From NCBI GenBank assembly GCA_946482635.1, contig CAMLSG010000194.1, positions 1-10,566 on the forward strand: a stretch of DNA of 10,566 nt, written 5' to 3'. This stretch comes from an uncultured Duganella sp. (lineage in GTDB: Bacteria > Pseudomonadota > Gammaproteobacteria > Burkholderiales > Burkholderiaceae). The notes below the pieces were generated by a model. That model ran no database searches. It worked only from the letters and a program-made list of their open reading frames with translations, and was not told the DNA's origin. Below are positions 1-7,046 of this stretch, in pieces (positions within the stretch are counted from its first letter, which is position 1; each line of letters opens with the position of its first letter). A program made the position numbers and the translations under genes.

Positions 1-1
1 C

Positions 2-697
2 ATCGTGCAGCACCAGACCAGCGAACTGTGGATGAAGCTGATGCTGCACGAGCTGCACGCCGTGGTCGACCACCTGCGCCGCGACGACCTGCCGCCGGCG
101 TTCAAGATGCTGGCCCGCGTGGCGCGCATCATGGACCAGCTGGTGCATGCCTGGGACGTGCTGGCCACCATGACCCCGCCCGAGTACACCGCGATCCGCC
201 CCTACCTGGCATCGTCGTCCGGCTTCCAGTCGCACCAGTATCGCGAAATCGAATTCATCCTCGGTAACAAGAACGCCAATATGCTGGCGGTGCACCAGCA
301 GGCGCCGGCAGCCCATGCCCTGCTCGACGCGGCCCTGCGTGCGCCTTCGCTGTACGACGAAGCGATCCGCCTGCTGGCGCGCAATGGCCTGCACATCGAC
401 GCCGAACGCCTGGACGGCGACTGGACCCAGCCTACGGTAGCCAACGAGTCGGTGCAGAAAGCCTGGCTCGAGGTGTACCGCGACACTACCCGCTACTGGG
501 CGCTGTACGAGCTGGCGGAAAAGCTGGTCGACATGGAGACCGCCTTCCGCTTCTGGCGCTTCCGCCACGTCACCACGGTGGAACGCGTGATCGGCTTCAA
601 GACCGGCACTGGCGGCACGGCCGGCGTGTCCTATCTCCGGAAGATGCTCGATGTGGTACTGTTCCCCGAATTGTTCGCTTTGAGGACCGCCCTGTGA
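2..697 (+). CDS. kynA: Tryptophan 2,3-dioxygenase, 3' part (5' end outside window)
   Basis: Heme enzyme that opens the indole ring of L-tryptophan with O2 to N-formylkynurenine, the first step of the cytosolic kynurenine pathway. The frame is open to the left edge and begins inside the conserved [10 protein letters not shown] block, so roughly the first 50-60 residues are missing. The GTG at 5-7 is an internal Val codon, not a start. Visible family hallmarks are the distal active-site His (codon 11-13), the substrate-carboxylate Arg in S-H-Q-Y-R-E (codon 242-244), the proximal heme-ligand His in F-R-H-V-T-T (codon 566-568), and the [11 protein letters not shown] loop near the C-terminus. All are intact, so the enzyme should be active. 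The stop overlaps the start of the RNase T2 gene by 4 nt, suggesting co-transcription. Assignment is secure; only the start is unseen. Confidence 0.96.
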   Translation: MVQHQTSELWMKLMLHELHAVVDHLRRDDLPPAFKMLARVARIMDQLVHAWDVLATMTPPEYTAIRPYLASSSGFQSHQYREIEFILGNKNANMLAVHQQAPAAHALLDAALRAPSLYDEAIRLLARNGLHIDAERLDGDWTQPTVANESVQKAWLEVYRDTTRYWALYELAEKLVDMETAFRFWRFRHVTTVERVIGFKTGTGGTAGVSYLRKMLDVVLFPELFALRTAL

Positions 698-1341
698 AAC
701 GCTTGCTTGCTGCCTTGCTGGCCGCGGCGTGCGCACTGCCAGCCATGGCACGCGACGACCGCCCCGGTGTTTTCGATTACTACGTGATGTCGCTGTCCTG
801 GTCGCCGGAATATTGCGCCGGCCGTGGCGGCGGCGACCCGGTGCAATGCGCCACCGGCCGCCAGCTTGGCTTCGTGCTGCACGGCCTGTGGCCGCAGTTC
901 GAACGCGGCTATCCCGAAAGCTGCGGCCGCGTCAGGATTTCCAACAGCCTGCGCGACCAGTACGAATCGCTCTACCCTTCGCCAAAACTGCTGTTCCATG
1001 AATGGAACAAGCACGGCAGCTGTTCCGGCCTGCAGCCGCAGGATTACCTGGCGCTGAGCGCCAAGCTGCGCGACAGCCTGAAGATCCCGGCCGCCTTCGC
1101 GCGCCCGCAACAGCCGGTGCGGGTGACGCCCGGCCAGTTCGAGGCCGATTTCCACAAAGCCAATCCGTGGCTGGCAAAGGATTCCGTGCTGCCTGTTTGC
1201 GGTTCCGGCGGCCGTTTCCTGCGCGAAGCGCGCGTCTGCTTCGCCAAGGACGGCAAATCCCGCAGCTGTTCGCAGGAAGCCATTGCCTACTCGCAGAAGA
1301 GCTGTGGCCAGGCTACTTTCCTGATGAAAAATGTGAAGTAA
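694..1341 (+). CDS. Secreted ribonuclease T2 family protein (RNase I-like)
   Basis: 215-residue endoribonuclease of the T2 family, which cleaves RNA through 2',3'-cyclic phosphates with little base specificity. A signal peptide is visible (K2-R3, hydrophobic 4-18, cleavage after A17-M-A19), so the mature enzyme is periplasmic or secreted. Both catalytic blocks are present: CAS I around L62-H63-G-L-W-P and CAS II H102-E-W-N-K-H107-G-S-C, giving the His/Glu/His catalytic set H63, E103, H107. Several cysteines (41, 52, 77, 110 and the C-terminal ones) could form the usual disulfides. The start is GTG at 694 with GAGGA at 682-686, 7 nt upstream, inside the end of kynA. The GTGA overlap (694-697) implies translational coupling to the dioxygenase. 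Probable role is scavenging of extracytoplasmic RNA; the link to tryptophan breakdown is unexplained. Confidence 0.93.
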   Translation: MKRLLAALLAAACALPAMARDDRPGVFDYYVMSLSWSPEYCAGRGGGDPVQCATGRQLGFVLHGLWPQFERGYPESCGRVRISNSLRDQYESLYPSPKLLFHEWNKHGSCSGLQPQDYLALSAKLRDSLKIPAAFARPQQPVRVTPGQFEADFHKANPWLAKDSVLPVCGSGGRFLREARVCFAKDGKSRSCSQEAIAYSQKSCGQATFLMKNVK

Positions 1342-1348
1342 TGACGCT

Positions 1349-1374
1349 AAGCGTGCGCCGCCCATCGCACGCTT
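1349..1374 (+). terminator. Stem-loop after RNase T2 gene, possible terminator
   Basis: A perfect 9-bp inverted repeat (AAGCGTGCG / CGCACGCTT) with an 8-nt loop begins 8 nt after the RNase T2 stop. It is G+C rich and well placed to end the kynA-RNase transcript. The right arm ends in TT and is followed by GCAG rather than a run of T, so it is not a textbook intrinsic terminator. It may instead protect the 3' end of the mRNA. Confidence 0.5.
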
Positions 1375-1387
1375 GCAGCGACAATAA

Positions 1388-1405
1388 GCGCGCTGTACTG
1401 CGCGC
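1388..1405. repeat. Short inverted repeat upstream of the CHRD gene
   Basis: GCGCGC, the 6-nt spacer TGTACT, then GCGCGC again. It lies 62 nt before the CHRD start codon and 13 nt after the larger stem-loop. It could be a small hairpin or an operator, but alternating G/C words are frequent in this genome and the signal is weak. Confidence 0.25.
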
Positions 1406-1467
1406 CTGCTTGCAATTACACGGGGGGAACCGTTACCGCGGGCTCGCGAACATGGAGGAGCCACTGA

Positions 1468-2058
1468 ATGGGAACTCATCTGAAGAAAGGGCTGGCAACG
1501 CTGGCCCTGATTGCCGCTTGCGGCGCCGCGCAAGCGGATCCACTCGTCTTCAACGCCGCACTCAGCGGCGCGGCGGAATCCCCGCCAAACGCTTCAGCAG
1601 CCACGGGCGATGTGACCGTGCTGTTCGATATCGACAACCACTACATGACCATTGCAGCCAGCTTTACCGACCTGGAAGGCTTGAGCGGTGCTGCCCACAT
1701 CCATTGCTGCACCGCTGTGCCGGGTGACGGCACTGCGGGTGTCGCCACCATGCTGCCGACGCTGACCGGCTTCCCGGAAAACGAAACCAGCGGCAGCTAC
1801 GCCTCGTTCTTCGATACGTCGCAAGATTCGTTCTGGAACCCGACCTTCCTGGCCAATAACGGCGGCACCACGGCTGGCGCCGAAGCCGCGCTACTGGCCG
1901 GACTCAATGCCGGCGCCGCGTATTTCAACATTCACTCGAACGTCTACCCGGGCGGTGAAATCCGCGGCTTCCTGGCGGCGCCGATTCCCGAGCCGGCACA
2001 GATCCTCATGCTGCTGGCCGGCTTGCCCTTGCTGTTACTGCGCAAGCGGGAAAATTAA
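1468..2058 (+). CDS. CHRD domain protein with PEP-CTERM sorting signal
   Basis: 196-residue exported protein. Residues 1-23 are a signal peptide (K6-K7, hydrophobic core, cleavage after A21-Q-A23). Residues about 25-170 match the CHRD domain (named for chordin): an opening A-L-S-G-A-A-E-S-P-P block, a central L-S-G-A-A-H-I-H, and the closing A-Y-F-N-I-H-S...P-G-G-E-I-R-G. The C-terminus is a PEP-CTERM tag: P174-E-P176, a hydrophobic segment 178-191, then R-K-R-E. PEP-CTERM proteins are processed by an exosortase, not encoded here, and are linked to exopolysaccharide and biofilm matrix. The function of CHRD domains in bacteria is poorly known. The start is ATG 1468 with GGAGGAG at 1454-1460, a strong ribosome-binding site. 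An adjacent Cys pair (C80-C81) follows the H-I-H motif. Assignment of domain and tag is firm; the role is open. Confidence 0.9.
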   Translation: MGTHLKKGLATLALIAACGAAQADPLVFNAALSGAAESPPNASAATGDVTVLFDIDNHYMTIAASFTDLEGLSGAAHIHCCTAVPGDGTAGVATMLPTLTGFPENETSGSYASFFDTSQDSFWNPTFLANNGGTTAGAEAALLAGLNAGAAYFNIHSNVYPGGEIRGFLAAPIPEPAQILMLLAGLPLLLLRKREN

Positions 2059-2498
2059 CGAGGAATCGGGTTGCGCGACGCCACGTTCAGCATGTTCCAG
2101 GAACGGATGACCGCAACCACGAAACCCAGTTCCGCGATCTCTTCGCCGGAGAAATGCTCCTGGACACGGGCGTAAGCTGCGTCGTCGGGATCGCGGACTG
2201 GAATCGCATTGATCAGCTCAGACCATTCCAGCGCAGCGCGTTCGCGCTCGCTGAAGAATGGCGCCTCGCGCCAGCCGGCCACCGCGTTCACATGGCGCGG
2301 ATCGACGTCCATCTTCAACAAGTCCTGGTAATGCATGTCGATGCAGAAACCGCAGCCGTTGATCTGCGACACCCGCAGCAGGACCAGGTCCACCAGCTTT
2401 TTGCCCAGCAATTCACGGTTCAGGCCATTCGACAGCGCCAGCAGGTTCTGGAACGATTTCTGGGACAGTTGGAAGTAGTTGTAACGCAGGGTGCTCAT
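2055..2498 (-). CDS. Carboxymuconolactone decarboxylase / AhpD-like CxxC protein
   Basis: 147-residue cytosolic all-helical protein of the carboxymuconolactone decarboxylase superfamily, alkylhydroperoxidase AhpD-like group. The signature block is S-Q-I-N-G-C49-G-F-C52-I-D-M-H56: a CxxC redox pair followed by the conserved His, as in peroxide-reducing members. True decarboxylases usually lack the CxxC, so thiol-dependent peroxidase or reductase activity is more likely; the substrate is unknown. The start is ATG 2498 (M-S-T-L-R-Y-N-Y-F), preceded by AAAGGA 5 nt upstream. The frame stays open further upstream, but those codons do not look like this family and the predicted transcription start lies inside them. 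The gene has its own putative ECF41 promoter (2555-2581), and the ECF41 factor is encoded two genes upstream. Its stop shares TTAA with the convergent CHRD gene. Confidence 0.9.
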   Translation of the reverse strand: MSTLRYNYFQLSQKSFQNLLALSNGLNRELLGKKLVDLVLLRVSQINGCGFCIDMHYQDLLKMDVDPRHVNAVAGWREAPFFSERERAALEWSELINAIPVRDPDDAAYARVQEHFSGEEIAELGFVVAVIRSWNMLNVASRNPIPR

Positions 2499-2503
2499 GG
2501 AAT

Positions 2504-2509
2504 TCCTTT
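2504..2509 (-). promoter_or_regulatory. Ribosome-binding site fixing the AhpD-like start
   Basis: AAAGGA on the - strand, 5 nt before ATG 2498. It selects this ATG over the in-frame codon at 2552, which lies too close to the predicted promoter -10 to be translated from it. Confidence 0.6.
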
Positions 2510-2522
2510 CGGTCTGATGGCA

Positions 2523-2543
2523 AAGCCCGCACAGTGCGGCCTT
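2523..2543 (-). terminator. Hairpin in AhpD leader / possible cyclase terminator
   Basis: Inverted repeat: - strand AAGGCCGCA, loop CTG, then TGCGGGCTT. Nine positions face each other with a single G-G mismatch, and the right arm ends in CTTTG. Read from the cyclase gene it could be a weak terminator 45 nt after the stop. Read from the putative ECF41 promoter it would sit within a few nt of the mRNA 5' end, where it could stabilise the AhpD transcript. The sequence cannot separate these roles. Confidence 0.4.
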
Positions 2544-2554
2544 CTTACCCATTA

Positions 2555-2581
2555 GACGGAGCAGCCTGCCGGTTTGTGACA
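2555..2581 (-). promoter_or_regulatory. Putative ECF41 sigma-factor promoter of AhpD-like gene
   Basis: On the - strand: TGTCACA (2581-2575), a 16-nt spacer (2574-2559), then CGTC (2558-2555). This agrees exactly with the -35 TGTCACA / -10 CGTC motif recalled for ECF41 target promoters. Transcription would start near 2548, leaving a leader of about 50 nt before ATG 2498. It lies just downstream of the cyclase stop (2588) and points at a carboxymuconolactone decarboxylase gene, the typical ECF41 target type. I found no second copy of both boxes elsewhere in the window, including upstream of the sigma gene or its operon. Motif agreement is seen in the sequence; function is inferred. Confidence 0.8.
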
Positions 2582-2587
2582 GCCCGG

Positions 2588-3628
2588 CTAAAGATTTTTT
2601 TCAGGCTGGGCGGGGAAAGTGCACACCCGGTCGCGCCCGGCGCGCTTGGCCGCATACAGGGCAGCATCGGCCCGCTGCAGCAATTCTCCCAGCGCTTCGC
2701 CCGGCTGGTGCTCGGCCACGCCGGCGCTGATGGATAGTTCAATGCCGGCCAGCGCGCCTTCAAAGCGCTGGCCGCGCACCTCACTGCATACCCGTTCGGC
2801 AAATTGCAGGCTGTGCTCGAGGTCGAGCTTGGGCAGGAAAACGGCAAATTCGTCGCCGCCGTTGCGCACTGCGATGTCGATGCGGCGCGTATGGCTGTTC
2901 AATACTCCGCCGATGCGCTGCAGCACCACGTCCCCGGCCAGGTGGCCGTAGTTGTCATTGATCTGCTTGAAACGGTCGATGTCGAACACCAGCAGGCCCA
3001 CCCGTTCGGCCGGGTCGCGCTCGTGCTGCTGCAGCAGGCGCGCGGCCGCATCTTCCATATAGTGGCGGGTGTACAAGCCCGTCACGGCGTCGCGCACGGC
3101 CAGCTGGTAGTATTTGGAGCGGTCCTTCTCCAGCGCGCTGTTGTCAAGCTGGGCACGCCGCAAGTCTTCATAGGCCGACAGCAGCTTCTGGTGCGCCTGC
3201 TCCAGCTCCTGCTGCTGGCGCGCCTCGGTGGTGACATCTTCATAGATGGTGACGAAACCCATGACCCGGCCCTGTTCGTCGCTCATGGGGCGGCCGGTCA
3301 CCTGCAAAACCGTGCCATTGGCGCGCGTGCGCCGGAAACGGTGCGGCACGAACTGGCGCGCCAGGTCGATGCGCTGGCGCACCTGGGTTTCCGGATCGCC
3401 GGGCCCGAATTCTCCGCGCAGGGCATTGAAGCGGAACAGGTCCTCCAGCAGCACGCCCGGCTGCATCAGGCTATCGGGGAAATCCAGGCACTGGCAGAAC
3501 GTCTCGTTCCAGAACCTGAACTGCAGGTCGCGGTCGATGATGGACATGCCGACCGGCAGGTATTGCATGGCACGCAGCAGGTCGGGCATTCCAAGCTGCA
3601 GGCCACGCTCGCGGGTTTCGCTCAACAT
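2588..3628 (-). CDS. Diguanylate cyclase, PAS-GGDEF
   Basis: 346-residue soluble enzyme that makes cyclic di-GMP from two GTP. Order: PAS-type sensor (about 18-133; L-P-V-G-M-S-I-I-D-R-D-L followed by F-R-F-W-N-E-T-F, resembling the PAS_7 kind), a charged coiled coil (about 134-170), and the GGDEF domain (about 171-338). The active-site signature N-G-G-D-E-F (GGDEF at 257-261) is intact. The product-inhibition I-site R-R-I-D (248-251) lies exactly five residues before it, so feedback control by c-di-GMP is expected. There is no EAL domain and no membrane segment. ATG 3628 is chosen because GGAGGGA sits 6 nt upstream; a TTG at 3634 would be too close. It lies 35 nt after the ECF41 gene in the same direction and is probably the last gene of that operon. 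Its ligand is unknown. Confidence 0.93.
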   Translation of the reverse strand: MLSETRERGLQLGMPDLLRAMQYLPVGMSIIDRDLQFRFWNETFCQCLDFPDSLMQPGVLLEDLFRFNALRGEFGPGDPETQVRQRIDLARQFVPHRFRRTRANGTVLQVTGRPMSDEQGRVMGFVTIYEDVTTEARQQQELEQAHQKLLSAYEDLRRAQLDNSALEKDRSKYYQLAVRDAVTGLYTRHYMEDAAARLLQQHERDPAERVGLLVFDIDRFKQINDNYGHLAGDVVLQRIGGVLNSHTRRIDIAVRNGGDEFAVFLPKLDLEHSLQFAERVCSEVRGQRFEGALAGIELSISAGVAEHQPGEALGELLQRADAALYAAKRAGRDRVCTFPAQPEKNL

Positions 3629-3634
3629 ATCCAA

Positions 3635-3641
3635 TCCCTCC
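3635..3641 (-). promoter_or_regulatory. Ribosome-binding site fixing the cyclase start
   Basis: GGAGGGA on the - strand, 6 nt before ATG 3628. It rules out the in-frame TTG at 3634, which directly abuts it. A strong site here suggests independent, efficient translation of the cyclase after the sigma gene. Confidence 0.65.
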
Positions 3642-3663
3642 GCAGCCTGCCAGCCTGCTCACG

Positions 3664-4521
3664 TCAGTTAAGAATGTGCGCCAGCTTGTCCGGGTTGCGC
3701 ACTACATAGATGCCGGTAATCCGCTCGCCGTCGGTGGCAAAGCCCTGCGCCGACTCCAGCTGGCCGTCCACAAAGCGCAGCAAGCCCGGCTCGCCATTGA
3801 CCATGGCGGCGCGGTATTCGATGGCGCCCAGCTTGTGCATGCCGGCATACAGCGCCGCGATCTTGTCCGGATCGGTAATGACGATGCCGAAGGACTTGAC
3901 CTTGCCGCCGCCGTCGCCCACCAGTTCGAGGTCTTCCGCCAGCAAGGCGCGCACTGCCGCCTTGTCGCCGCTGGCCGAGGCTTCCACGAAGCGCTGCAAC
4001 AGCTGGCGGTGGGTGTCGGCCGGAATGTCGAAACGCGACTGCCCCTGCTGCACCCGGTCGCCGGCCCGGCTCACCATCTGGCGGCAGGCCGCTTCGGACT
4101 TGCCAAGCTGCTCGGCCACCTCGTTGTAGTCGTAATCGAACACCTGGCGCAGCAGGAAGGCGGCGCGCTCCTCCGGCCCCAGGCGCTGCAACAGCCACAT
4201 ATAGGCCAGCGACAGGTCGCTGGCGCGTTCGGCCTGGGCTTCCGGCGTTTCTTCGTCGATCGCCACCAGCGGCTCGGGCAGCCACAGGCCTTCGTAGGCT
4301 TCGCGTTCGGCGATGGCGGCGCGCAGGCGGTCGATGGCAAGCCGGGTCACCACCGTCACCAGCCAGGCTTCGGCCGACTGCACGCCGCCGGTATCGGCGC
4401 CCTGCCAGCGAATCCAGGCATCCTGCACCACGTCCTCGGCATCGGCGCGCACGCCAAGCATGCGATAGGCGATGGCAAACAACCGCGCCCGGTGCGCGGC
4501 AAAGTCGATTGGATCATTCAT
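3664..4521 (-). CDS. ECF41-family RNA polymerase sigma factor with SnoaL-like domain
   Basis: 285-residue extracytoplasmic-function sigma factor. Region 2 spans about 8-75 (A-Y-R-M-L-G...D-A-E-D-V-V-Q-D), region 4 about 105-157 (L-G-P-E-E-R-A-A-F-L-L-R, then the helix-turn-helix with S-E-A-A-C-R-Q), and a SnoaL/NTF2-like domain about 168-283. Three ECF41 hallmarks are present: W-L-P-E-P (80-84) in the linker, D-G-G-G-K (203-207), and N-P-D-K-L (276-280) at the C-terminus. In this family the fused domain replaces a separate anti-sigma factor and modulates activity; none is encoded here. ATG 4521 overlaps the hybrid-kinase stop by 4 nt (ATGA), so translation is probably coupled. The likely target is the AhpD-like gene at 2055-2498, which carries a matching promoter. 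Being embedded in a kinase operon is unusual for the group. The signal is unknown. Confidence 0.95.
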   Translation of the reverse strand: MNDPIDFAAHRARLFAIAYRMLGVRADAEDVVQDAWIRWQGADTGGVQSAEAWLVTVVTRLAIDRLRAAIAEREAYEGLWLPEPLVAIDEETPEAQAERASDLSLAYMWLLQRLGPEERAAFLLRQVFDYDYNEVAEQLGKSEAACRQMVSRAGDRVQQGQSRFDIPADTHRQLLQRFVEASASGDKAAVRALLAEDLELVGDGGGKVKSFGIVITDPDKIAALYAGMHKLGAIEYRAAMVNGEPGLLRFVDGQLESAQGFATDGERITGIYVVRNPDKLAHILN

Positions 4522-7043
4522 GACGCAGGACTATACCCGACCTTGTGCACTTTCAGCAGCACCTCGCGCAGTTCGCGCACGCGCGGCGGCTTGCTCAGCA
4601 CTTCGTCCACGCTGGCCGGCTTGGCATCCACATCGCCTTCCGGGATCAGGCGCTGGCCCCAGCCCGTGACCAGGATCACCGGCGTGCTTGGAGAGAGCTC
4701 CTTGATGCAGCCGGCCACCTTGCGCCCGTCGACGTGCGGCATGCCCAGGTCGCTGAAGACGGCATCGAAGGGCTGGCTCGATTCCTGCGATGCCTTGAAC
4801 TGCTCGATGCCGGCGGCGCCGCCGTTGGCCGCCACCACCGTGTGGCCATCGCGCTGCAGAATGGTGGTCATGGAGGCCAGCACGGCCGGGTCGTCATCGA
4901 TCACCAGCAGGCGCATCGGTTCGGCCACTGCCACCGCGGTGGCCGGGGCTTCCAGCGGCGGCATGGCCGGATGCGCTTGCGGCAAGGGGAAGGCCAGCGA
5001 CACCGTGGTGCCCTGCCCGATCATCGATTCCACCTGCACCACGGCGCTATGGCGCTCGGCCATCGAGTTGACGGTGGCCAGTCCCAGGCCGCTGCCGCGC
5101 TCGCCCTTGGTGGTGAAGAAGGGGTCCAGGCAATGACGGCGCGTTGATTCATCCATGCCGACCCCGCTGTCCACCACGTCGACAATCGCATGCTCGCCGG
5201 TGCTGCGGGTGCGCAGGGTCAGCGCGCCGCCTTCCGGCATGGCGTCGACAGCATTGAACACCAGGTTGGTCAGGGCTTCGCGGATTTCCGGCTCGGAGCC
5301 CATCACGGACGGCAACCCCGGCGCCAGTTCCAGCTTCATGTTGATCACCACGCCGCGCTGCTGCGGCATATCGCTCCAGCGCGCCCGCGTCAGGTCGGCC
5401 ACCTGCTGCGCCAACACGTTCAGGCTGACACTGGTGAGCTCCATTTGCGGTTCGCGGCGGCGGTACAGCTCGCGCATGCGCGCCACCGTAGCCGCCACGT
5501 CGTCGATGGCGCGCGCGATCACCTGCAGGTGGTTGCGTCCGCTGGGGCTCAGCCCGGTTTCCGTTTCCAGCAGGGTCTCGGTGTACAGCGCCACGGGCGA
5601 GATGGCGTTGTTGATGTCATGGGCGATGCCGCTGGCCATCTGGCCCAGGGCGCGCAAGCGCTCTTCGCGGGTAACCGACTGCTGCGTCGCATGCAGGGTG
5701 TGGTATGCCTGCTGCAGCGCGCCGTACAGCTGTGCCTGGCGCGCCGCCAGCGCGGCGTGTTCGCTCAACTGGCGCAGGAATTCGCATTCGCCGCTGGAGA
5801 AGGCATTCGGGATGGTGCGCGCCACCGCCAGCACGCCAAACACCACGCTCTCGGCCTGCAGCGGCGCCAGCACCAGGGAATTCAGGCCGCCGCGCGCCAG
5901 CCGGTGCGGGAACGGGAATTCGCTGGCTCCGATGTCCGGCTCGTACACCAGCTGGCCTTTCACGCAGCGCGACAGGCCGTTGTTGTCGATCGAGACCTGG
6001 GCGCCCTCCTTCAGCGAGGCATCGCCTGGCAGCAGGGCGTTGCCCAGGCCGACGCAACTGGCCTCCAGCACGCCTTCCTGCAACAGGAACACGCAGGCAA
6101 AGTCCACCGGCAACTGGTCTTCCAGGTTGCGCACCAGGACTTGCAGGATGCTGCGCAAGTCCTGCCGTTCGCCGATCGAGCGCGTCATCTGGTGCAGCAG
6201 GCTGAGCCGTCCGAGCTGGGCCTGCACCTTCAACTCGGCGCCATGGCGCACCGCCATCTCGTCGTGCAGCGCGGAATTGACGGCAACCAGTTCGTCGCGC
6301 GACACCGTGGTGGCACGCAGGCGTTCGGTCATGGCATCGAAGGCGCGCGCCAGGTCGCCCACCTCGTCGACCGCTTTCATGTTCATGCGGAAGTCCAGCT
6401 TGCCCGAACCGACCAGCTCGGCGCCGCGCCGCAGCCGTTCCAGCGGATGCGCCACGCTGCGGATGGTCATGGCCAGCGCGCCCAGCACGGTCAGCGCCAG
6501 CAGCAGGCCCAGGCCCGCCGCCACGGCCGAGGCATTCTGCTGCGCCTGCAGCACGCCCTGGCGGCTGCGCCGCGCCAGCTCCTCCGCATCCCGGATCATG
6601 TCCTGGGTGCGCGCCATCAGCTGGCCGAACAGGCGCGCCTCCAGCAGGTGCAGCACCTCGGCCCGCTCAGGCGTGGCGCGCAGTTCCTGCCGCACCAGCA
6701 GCAACTCGGAGAAATGGCGGGCCAGCAGCGGCAGGTTTTCCTGCAGGTCATGCAGCAACTGCTCTTCTTCGGCCTCCTTGAACAGGTCGTCGCGCAACAG
6801 CAGGCCTTGCAGCGACTCCTTGCGCAGCTGCCATTGCACATGGGAGCGGCGCTCCTGGGTTTGCGCGTATTCCAGCGACAGGTAGCGCAGCGCCACCACC
6901 CCGCTCACGATTTCGCCGGCCCGCTCGTTGCGCTGCAATTCCTGCCGGACCTGGCGCGTGGCGCCGATCATCAGCAACACGGCCAGCGCCACGCCGGCCA
7001 CGCACAGCCACTGGGCCCACTTCAGGCGAGTGATGATTTTCAT
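4518..7043 (-). CDS. Membrane hybrid histidine kinase (HAMP-GAF-HisKA-HATPase-REC)
   Basis: 841-residue inner-membrane sensor kinase. TM1 about 10-28; a periplasmic, charged, all-helical sensor about 29-172 (four-helix-bundle-like); TM2 about 173-194; HAMP about 195-247; a coiled linker; GAF about 287-435; HisKA with H475 in G-I-A-H-D-I-N-N; HATPase_c with N597 (N box), D-S-G-V-G (625-629) and G-S-G-L-G (650-654); an Ala/Pro linker; and a C-terminal receiver with acidic D716-718, phosphoacceptor D765, T793 and K818. All phosphotransfer residues are intact. The H-D-I-N-N box resembles NtrB-type kinases. There is no Hpt or DNA-binding domain, so output must go through a partner. The start ATG 7043 lies 3 nt after the binding-protein stop, and the end overlaps the ECF41 start, tying sensing to the sigma factor. 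The ligand is unknown; the upstream binding protein may present it. Confidence 0.94.
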   Translation of the reverse strand: MKIITRLKWAQWLCVAGVALAVLLMIGATRQVRQELQRNERAGEIVSGVVALRYLSLEYAQTQERRSHVQWQLRKESLQGLLLRDDLFKEAEEEQLLHDLQENLPLLARHFSELLLVRQELRATPERAEVLHLLEARLFGQLMARTQDMIRDAEELARRSRQGVLQAQQNASAVAAGLGLLLALTVLGALAMTIRSVAHPLERLRRGAELVGSGKLDFRMNMKAVDEVGDLARAFDAMTERLRATTVSRDELVAVNSALHDEMAVRHGAELKVQAQLGRLSLLHQMTRSIGERQDLRSILQVLVRNLEDQLPVDFACVFLLQEGVLEASCVGLGNALLPGDASLKEGAQVSIDNNGLSRCVKGQLVYEPDIGASEFPFPHRLARGGLNSLVLAPLQAESVVFGVLAVARTIPNAFSSGECEFLRQLSEHAALAARQAQLYGALQQAYHTLHATQQSVTREERLRALGQMASGIAHDINNAISPVALYTETLLETETGLSPSGRNHLQVIARAIDDVAATVARMRELYRRREPQMELTSVSLNVLAQQVADLTRARWSDMPQQRGVVINMKLELAPGLPSVMGSEPEIREALTNLVFNAVDAMPEGGALTLRTRSTGEHAIVDVVDSGVGMDESTRRHCLDPFFTTKGERGSGLGLATVNSMAERHSAVVQVESMIGQGTTVSLAFPLPQAHPAMPPLEAPATAVAVAEPMRLLVIDDDPAVLASMTTILQRDGHTVVAANGGAAGIEQFKASQESSQPFDAVFSDLGMPHVDGRKVAGCIKELSPSTPVILVTGWGQRLIPEGDVDAKPASVDEVLSKPPRVRELREVLLKVHKVGYSPAS

Positions 7044-7046
7044 GGG

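Noticed and set aside
1399..1414. Possible sigma-54 (PrsR-type) promoter before the PEP-CTERM gene
   Set aside because: TTGCA is present as a -12-like element, but the required GG of the -24 element is absent at the right spacing (GC instead).
631..1533. A 300-codon - strand open frame opposite the RNase T2 gene
   Set aside because: No domain recognised; the + strand frame has a signal peptide and both RNase T2 catalytic blocks.
2499..2552. An N-terminal extension of the AhpD-like protein to an in-frame start at 2552
   Set aside because: The extension (M-G-K-K-A-A-L-C...) does not resemble the family, begins upstream of the predicted transcription start, and a good ribosome-binding site precedes ATG 2498.
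3224..3241. A second ECF41 -35-like box (TGTCACC on the - strand) inside the cyclase gene
   Set aside because: One mismatch in the -35 and no CGTC 16 nt downstream; it lies within the PAS-GGDEF coding sequence.
3676..5136. A 486-codon open frame on the + strand opposite the sigma factor gene
   Set aside because: Low-complexity, no recognisable motif, and fully covered by the ECF41 and kinase genes on the other strand.
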